A stretch of DNA of 64,000 bases from NCBI RefSeq assembly GCF_039414295.1, contig NZ_JBCITM010000016.1, positions 25,681-89,680 on the forward strand. Reading direction: 5' to 3'. Positions 60,899 to 64,000 of this stretch are shown piece after piece. Origin of the DNA: Anoxynatronum sibiricum. GTDB lineage: Bacteria; Bacillota; Clostridia; Peptostreptococcales; Tindalliaceae. How positions within the stretch are numbered: position 1 is the stretch's first letter; each line of letters opens with the position of its first letter. Made by a program: the position numbers and the translations under genes. The notes under the pieces were generated by a model that searched no databases, was not told the origin of the DNA, and saw only the letters and a list, made by a program, of their open reading frames with translations.

Positions 60899-62173
60899 TC
60901 AAATTGCCTGCAGCACAAGATCAATCAGGTGAACCACCTGAATCGTGTTACCATCTTCATCCTTCGCATTCATAAAGCTTTCTTCACACCAGGGACAGGC
61001 TGTAACCATTGCCTCTGCTCCTGTTGCGTTGGCTTCTGTGATTCGTTCATTGGCTGTCCATGATGCGAATTCTGGGTTGGTCTGACTGCAGCCACCGCCG
61101 GCACCGCAGCACCATGTATATTCCCGAATTCGTTCCATTTCCACCAATTCAACACCGGGTATGCTTTGCAGAATTCGTCGGGGGGCATCATAAATACCAT
61201 CGGCTCCATTGTAGCGGGGGCGTCTGGGTTCCCATGTATGCACCTGATTCAATATTTTCTTCTCTTTGCCTTCCCAGGGAACATAGGCTTCTCCCAATCG
61301 GCCCAGATGGCAGGGATCATGGTAGGTGACAGTCATTGGAACCCGGTTTTTCATGATCAGCTTTTCATCCTGAATCAGTTCATCCAGGTACTCCACCAGA
61401 TGCATCACTTTAATGTCCAGACCCATTTTGGTGTACTGGCGCTTGAAAGCATGGTAGCAGTCTGAGCATGGTGTAACAATCACGCTGACACCACTTTTTG
61501 TGAAAACTTCCATGTTTGCCTTGGCCTGTTGTTCATAATCATTTTCAAAGCCCATTTGCAGTGCCCGGCCGGCACAGCACATGTCTGCACTGCCGAAGAT
61601 GCCCACATCAGCACCGGCGTTAATGAGCAATTTCAATGCATTTGCGGCAACCGGCTTCAATTTTTCATTGTAGCTGTATTTGCAGCCCGGGTAAAAAGCC
61701 ACTTCTCCCTTTTCTTTCATGAGATCCTTCACGTCAATACCGCTGGCCCAGTGCAAACGATTGCTTCTTAATTCACCGGGAAGCATGGTTTTTTCCTGTT
61801 GCAGGCTGTCCATGATGGGTTTCTGCTCTGGAAGCACATACCCTTCTGCCACCGCTTTGGCTTTTAGTGCCAGGTTGTGATCCAGCGGTTCCAGATTGTA
61901 GCGGGTGATTTTACAGGTTGAATCACATGAACCACAAGCTGTACAGTTATGAATCGCTTCCACCACATCAGGTGAAAATTCGCAATCACCGTCCAATAGC
62001 GTCTGTGCCAGTTGAAAACGGCCTCGAGCAGAATGCGTGTTGAAGTTATAGTAGCTTATACTCGGGCAGTTTTCGCTGTACCGCTGACTTTTTATCTTGT
62101 CAAAAGGAATCCACTTGCAGCCCGAACAGTTGCTGCAACGTTCCATCATTGCTCTGTAATCTTCCAATGCCAT
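60899..62173 (-). CDS. Fe-S protein with two CCG domains (HdrD/GlcF-like)
   Basis: A 424-residue protein. The N part has a cluster-binding CSNCSGC near residue 13 with a further Cys in ENCPS, and then a standard CTACGSCDSTC ferredoxin motif. Two cysteine-rich CCG domains follow (YPGCKYSY and DMCCAGRAL; YHDPCHLGRLGE and WCCGAGGG), as in heterodisulfide reductase HdrD and glycolate oxidase GlcF. It should carry electrons between the two flavoproteins and a membrane or soluble acceptor. There are no membrane helices. AAAGGAGG precedes the ATG at 62173. Confidence 0.88.
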   Translation of the reverse strand: MALEDYRAMMERCSNCSGCKWIPFDKIKSQRYSENCPSISYYNFNTHSARGRFQLAQTLLDGDCEFSPDVVEAIHNCTACGSCDSTCKITRYNLEPLDHNLALKAKAVAEGYVLPEQKPIMDSLQQEKTMLPGELRSNRLHWASGIDVKDLMKEKGEVAFYPGCKYSYNEKLKPVAANALKLLINAGADVGIFGSADMCCAGRALQMGFENDYEQQAKANMEVFTKSGVSVIVTPCSDCYHAFKRQYTKMGLDIKVMHLVEYLDELIQDEKLIMKNRVPMTVTYHDPCHLGRLGEAYVPWEGKEKKILNQVHTWEPRRPRYNGADGIYDAPRRILQSIPGVELVEMERIREYTWCCGAGGGCSQTNPEFASWTANERITEANATGAEAMVTACPWCEESFMNAKDEDGNTIQVVHLIDLVLQAI

Positions 62174-62190
62174 GGTTTTCGCCTCCTTTG

Positions 62191-63660
62191 TCAAATAGTC
62201 AATTTTCCGGGATTCATGATCCCTTCGGGATCAAAAATGCGTTTTAACTCCTGGATTGTTTTGTAAGACTGGGCATCCCGGTTCAGTTGAAGATACGCCC
62301 ATGTTCCATAAGGCCGGGCAAAGAATCCGCCCATTCCCACCATGGTTTCACTGGCTTTTTGGAACAGCCGCTTCACCTTTGCCGTCTCCTTTGGATTATT
62401 CGAATCATAGGGAAGAATGAACTCCAGATGACAGGAGGTTCCCATATGCTGAGGCTGCACGTACACACCTATTTCATTGGCTGGATATCCTGCTTCTGCT
62501 GCCAGCGCCTTCATTGTTTCCACAAAGCCTGGTGCCTTGTCCTGAGTGGTCACAAAGAAGATCTCCTGATAAGCACCTTTTGCCCGCGCTTTCCATCCTG
62601 TTTCGTCGGACGAACCCGTTACCGCTGCCAATGCCTGCTCACCCGTAATGCCTGCCAGGCCTGGAACCATTTTCAATGCAAATTGCTGGGCAATCTCTTT
62701 TATATCCTGTTCCTGGGTTTCTACACGCAGTTCTGGCAGCAAATCTCTGCCGGCGATCCCCACAAGGGCAATCCATGGCGGCAGCTGCTCACGAAGCTTG
62801 GCAATTTGTTCAGGTGTTTCTCCCATTAACCCTGCCAAGGCAGCTCCATTTAACACAAACAGTTCGTCACTAAAGCGCAGGCGAACCACTCGACGCACAA
62901 AATCTTCCAGTTCTGACAGCTGCTGAGCCGGCACAAAATACATGCGGTGTATTTGAGGAAGCACTTCCAGCTTTACTGATGCCCATGTGACAACTCCCAT
63001 GGTTCCCTGTGCTGAAGTCAGCATGCGGTAAAAGTCAAACATCATAGGGCCAGTACTAGCGACTTGCCATCTTTCTTTTTCCCACTGCTTCTCCAGGTCT
63101 CTGACGCCGCCACCGGCTTCACCGGTATACATTCTAACCCCATCACCCCAGACCACTTCCATACAGCGCAGCGGATCTGAGTAGCTCCACTGATGAACGG
63201 CGTTGATTCTTGGTTCAACCTCCAGCACACTGGTGAGCACAGACTTTCCTGCACGGGGAGCCAGGGAAGTACTCAACGCCAACCCTTTCTCAGCCAATGC
63301 GGCCTGCAGCTCTCCGTATGTGACCCCCGGCTCAATGACAGCCATGCGGTGTTGACGGTTAATACTGTGTATTTTTTTCATATTGCTTACATCCACAATC
63401 ACTGCTTCAGGTGCGCCGGGTACTGTGTCGCCCCGGGTATGCGGCCCCTGGGAACTGACCGGCACCAGCGGTATGCGTGCTTTGTTTGCCCATTTGACCA
63501 GTGCCTCCACCTGATCTGCGTCTTTCGGTTTGACAACGCACCAAGGCTTCATCTCTTTTGCAAAACTCTGGTCTTTGGCATAGCCCAACAGAATTTCTGG
63601 GCTGTCAAGCAGATTCTCTCCGCCAACAATGTTGCTTAACGACGCTTTGACATTGTCCAC
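62191..63660 (-). CDS. FAD-linked oxidase, GlcD-like
   Basis: A 489-residue flavoprotein. The PCMH-type FAD domain lies at about 38-235 (WCVVKPKDADQVEALVKWA; VSSQGPHTRGDTVPG; SAQGTMGVVTWASVKLEVLP). The C-terminal domain ends RIFDPEGIMNPGKLTI, as in GlcD, lactate and alkyl-dihydroxyacetone oxidases. It is the first gene of the operon. The two flavoproteins are only distantly alike, so they are not a recent duplication. Substrate unknown; a 2-hydroxy acid or an alcohol is likely by family. Confidence 0.87.
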   Translation of the reverse strand: MDNVKASLSNIVGGENLLDSPEILLGYAKDQSFAKEMKPWCVVKPKDADQVEALVKWANKARIPLVPVSSQGPHTRGDTVPGAPEAVIVDVSNMKKIHSINRQHRMAVIEPGVTYGELQAALAEKGLALSTSLAPRAGKSVLTSVLEVEPRINAVHQWSYSDPLRCMEVVWGDGVRMYTGEAGGGVRDLEKQWEKERWQVASTGPMMFDFYRMLTSAQGTMGVVTWASVKLEVLPQIHRMYFVPAQQLSELEDFVRRVVRLRFSDELFVLNGAALAGLMGETPEQIAKLREQLPPWIALVGIAGRDLLPELRVETQEQDIKEIAQQFALKMVPGLAGITGEQALAAVTGSSDETGWKARAKGAYQEIFFVTTQDKAPGFVETMKALAAEAGYPANEIGVYVQPQHMGTSCHLEFILPYDSNNPKETAKVKRLFQKASETMVGMGGFFARPYGTWAYLQLNRDAQSYKTIQELKRIFDPEGIMNPGKLTI

Positions 63661-63726
63661 TTTTCTACCTCCTTTTGGATCTGTTGTCGCTTCATCTGCT
63701 GAATACTTTTTTGATTGAATCTGTTC

Positions 63727-63742
63727 ACTGAATATATTCAGT
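63727..63742. promoter_or_regulatory. Perfect 16-bp palindrome, likely repressor operator
   Basis: ACTGAATATATTCAGT reads the same on both strands. It overlaps the -10 element of the promoter of the FAD/Fe-S operon, the classic place for a repressor. No regulator gene lies next to it inside the window. Confidence 0.7.
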
Positions 63743-63769
63743 ATATAAGCTGATTTGTGATTTTGTCAA
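63740..63769 (-). promoter_or_regulatory. Sigma-A promoter of the FAD/Fe-S operon
   Basis: On the minus strand TTGACA and TATACT are 18 bases apart. The transcript would start near 63,733, leaving a leader of about 70 bases. The rest of the 314-base gap to the right-edge element holds only the terminator at 63851. Confidence 0.75.
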
Positions 63770-63850
63770 TATATAATTTCAAATTTTTGCTTCATTTCGT
63801 TTTTTCTGTCTTTTAGCCTTCCCTGTTGCTTTTCTGTTTTTTACACACAA

Positions 63851-63875
63851 AAAAAAGAGCGCTGCACGCTCTTTT
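63851..63875. terminator. Hairpin terminator left of the insertion sequence
   Basis: Perfect arms AAAAGAGCG and CGCTCTTTT around a five-base loop, with extra A on the left. No gene ending here is visible in the window, so it may be the stop of a gene broken or displaced by the insertion sequence. Confidence 0.65.
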
Positions 63876-63877
63876 GA

Positions 63878-64000
63878 GGTTGTTGAAAAAGTCTATGAAA
63901 ATAGGCTTTTTTTCTTGCAATCAAAAAGGAGATTCGCCCCTTGATGTCGAATATAGATATAAGGGGTGATTCGAATGATGACAAAGAGAGACCATGTTCA
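63878..64000 (+). mobile_element. Left end of a probable insertion sequence (partial)
   Basis: GGTTGTTGAAAAAGTC at 63878 resembles the terminal repeat of IS1182-like insertion sequences. It is followed after 82 bases by a start codon with AAGGGGTGATTCGA upstream. Only the left end lies in the window, so the family is a guess. Confidence 0.5.
63975..64000 (+). CDS. Probable transposase, first eight codons only
   Basis: MMTKRDHV is all that can be read. Position behind an IS-like end and an AAGGGG ribosome site support a transposase start. The family cannot be confirmed from this length. Confidence 0.4.

Noticed and set aside
1..64000. CRISPR arrays, rRNA genes, restriction or toxin-antitoxin modules
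   Set aside because: I searched by eye for regular spaced repeats, rRNA motifs and known defence domains and saw none.

Overview
The window looks like chromosomal DNA of an anaerobic, low- to mid-GC Firmicute of the class Clostridia. The reasons are strong AGGAGG-type ribosome binding sites, a large pyruvate:ferredoxin oxidoreductase, the Firmicute pairs pcrA-ligA and rph-rdgB-yfcE, an HPr protein, copper-amine-oxidase-N domains on exported proteins, and a gene that only makes sense if UGA is read as selenocysteine. I cannot name the genus from sequence alone.

Layout. 1-8.5 kb: a DUF1003 gene cut by the left edge, then a leftward peptide-handling cluster: LD-carboxypeptidase, peptide-binding protein, OppB, OppC, OppD, OppF and an M20 dipeptidase. 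8.6-12.8 kb: a very large soluble hybrid histidine kinase. 13.2-14.3 kb: a decayed tyrosine-integrase relic and a small secreted protein. 14,546-23,630: an integrative element of 9,038 bp in the 3' end of a tRNA-Arg gene, bounded by perfect 47-bp direct repeats. It carries excisionase-like, primase/DUF3987, repressor and integrase genes, a run of small unknown ORFs, and repeated sequences that look like integrase arm sites. 23.6-24.1 kb: five tRNA genes (Arg, Gly, Gln, His, Gly). 24.1-33.5 kb: housekeeping genes (yfcE, rdgB, rph, UPF0316, cell-wall amidase, AIR-synthase-like, TIGR01906, panE-like) and a thiamine-type ABC cassette. 33.6-43.3 kb: ligA, pcrA, a diguanylate cyclase response regulator, a CCA-adding enzyme, and an ECF sigma/anti-sigma/lipoprotein set. 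43.5-51.7 kb: MFS transporter, HPr, MalY-type aminotransferase, a membrane-anchored selenocysteine peroxiredoxin-like protein with a lipoprotein, cardiolipin synthase, patatin and a Crp/Fnr regulator. 52-53.4 kb: a three-gene DUF1858/unknown/hemerythrin operon. 53.5-58.9 kb: PFOR, an HD protein and a parvulin. 59.2-63.7 kb: a FAD-oxidase/Fe-S/FAD-oxidase operon behind a promoter that carries a perfect 16-bp palindrome. The right edge cuts what looks like an insertion sequence.

How the genes fit together. The left cluster could trim, import and degrade wall-derived peptides. The Crp/Fnr-hemerythrin region and the selenoprotein suggest defence against oxygen, peroxide or nitric oxide in an anaerobe. 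The last operon resembles a GlcDEF-type oxidase that passes electrons from an unknown organic substrate through a CCG-domain Fe-S protein. The most notable items are the selenoprotein with its SECIS-like hairpin, the tRNA-Arg element with its relic neighbour and repeat architecture, and the FAD/Fe-S operon.
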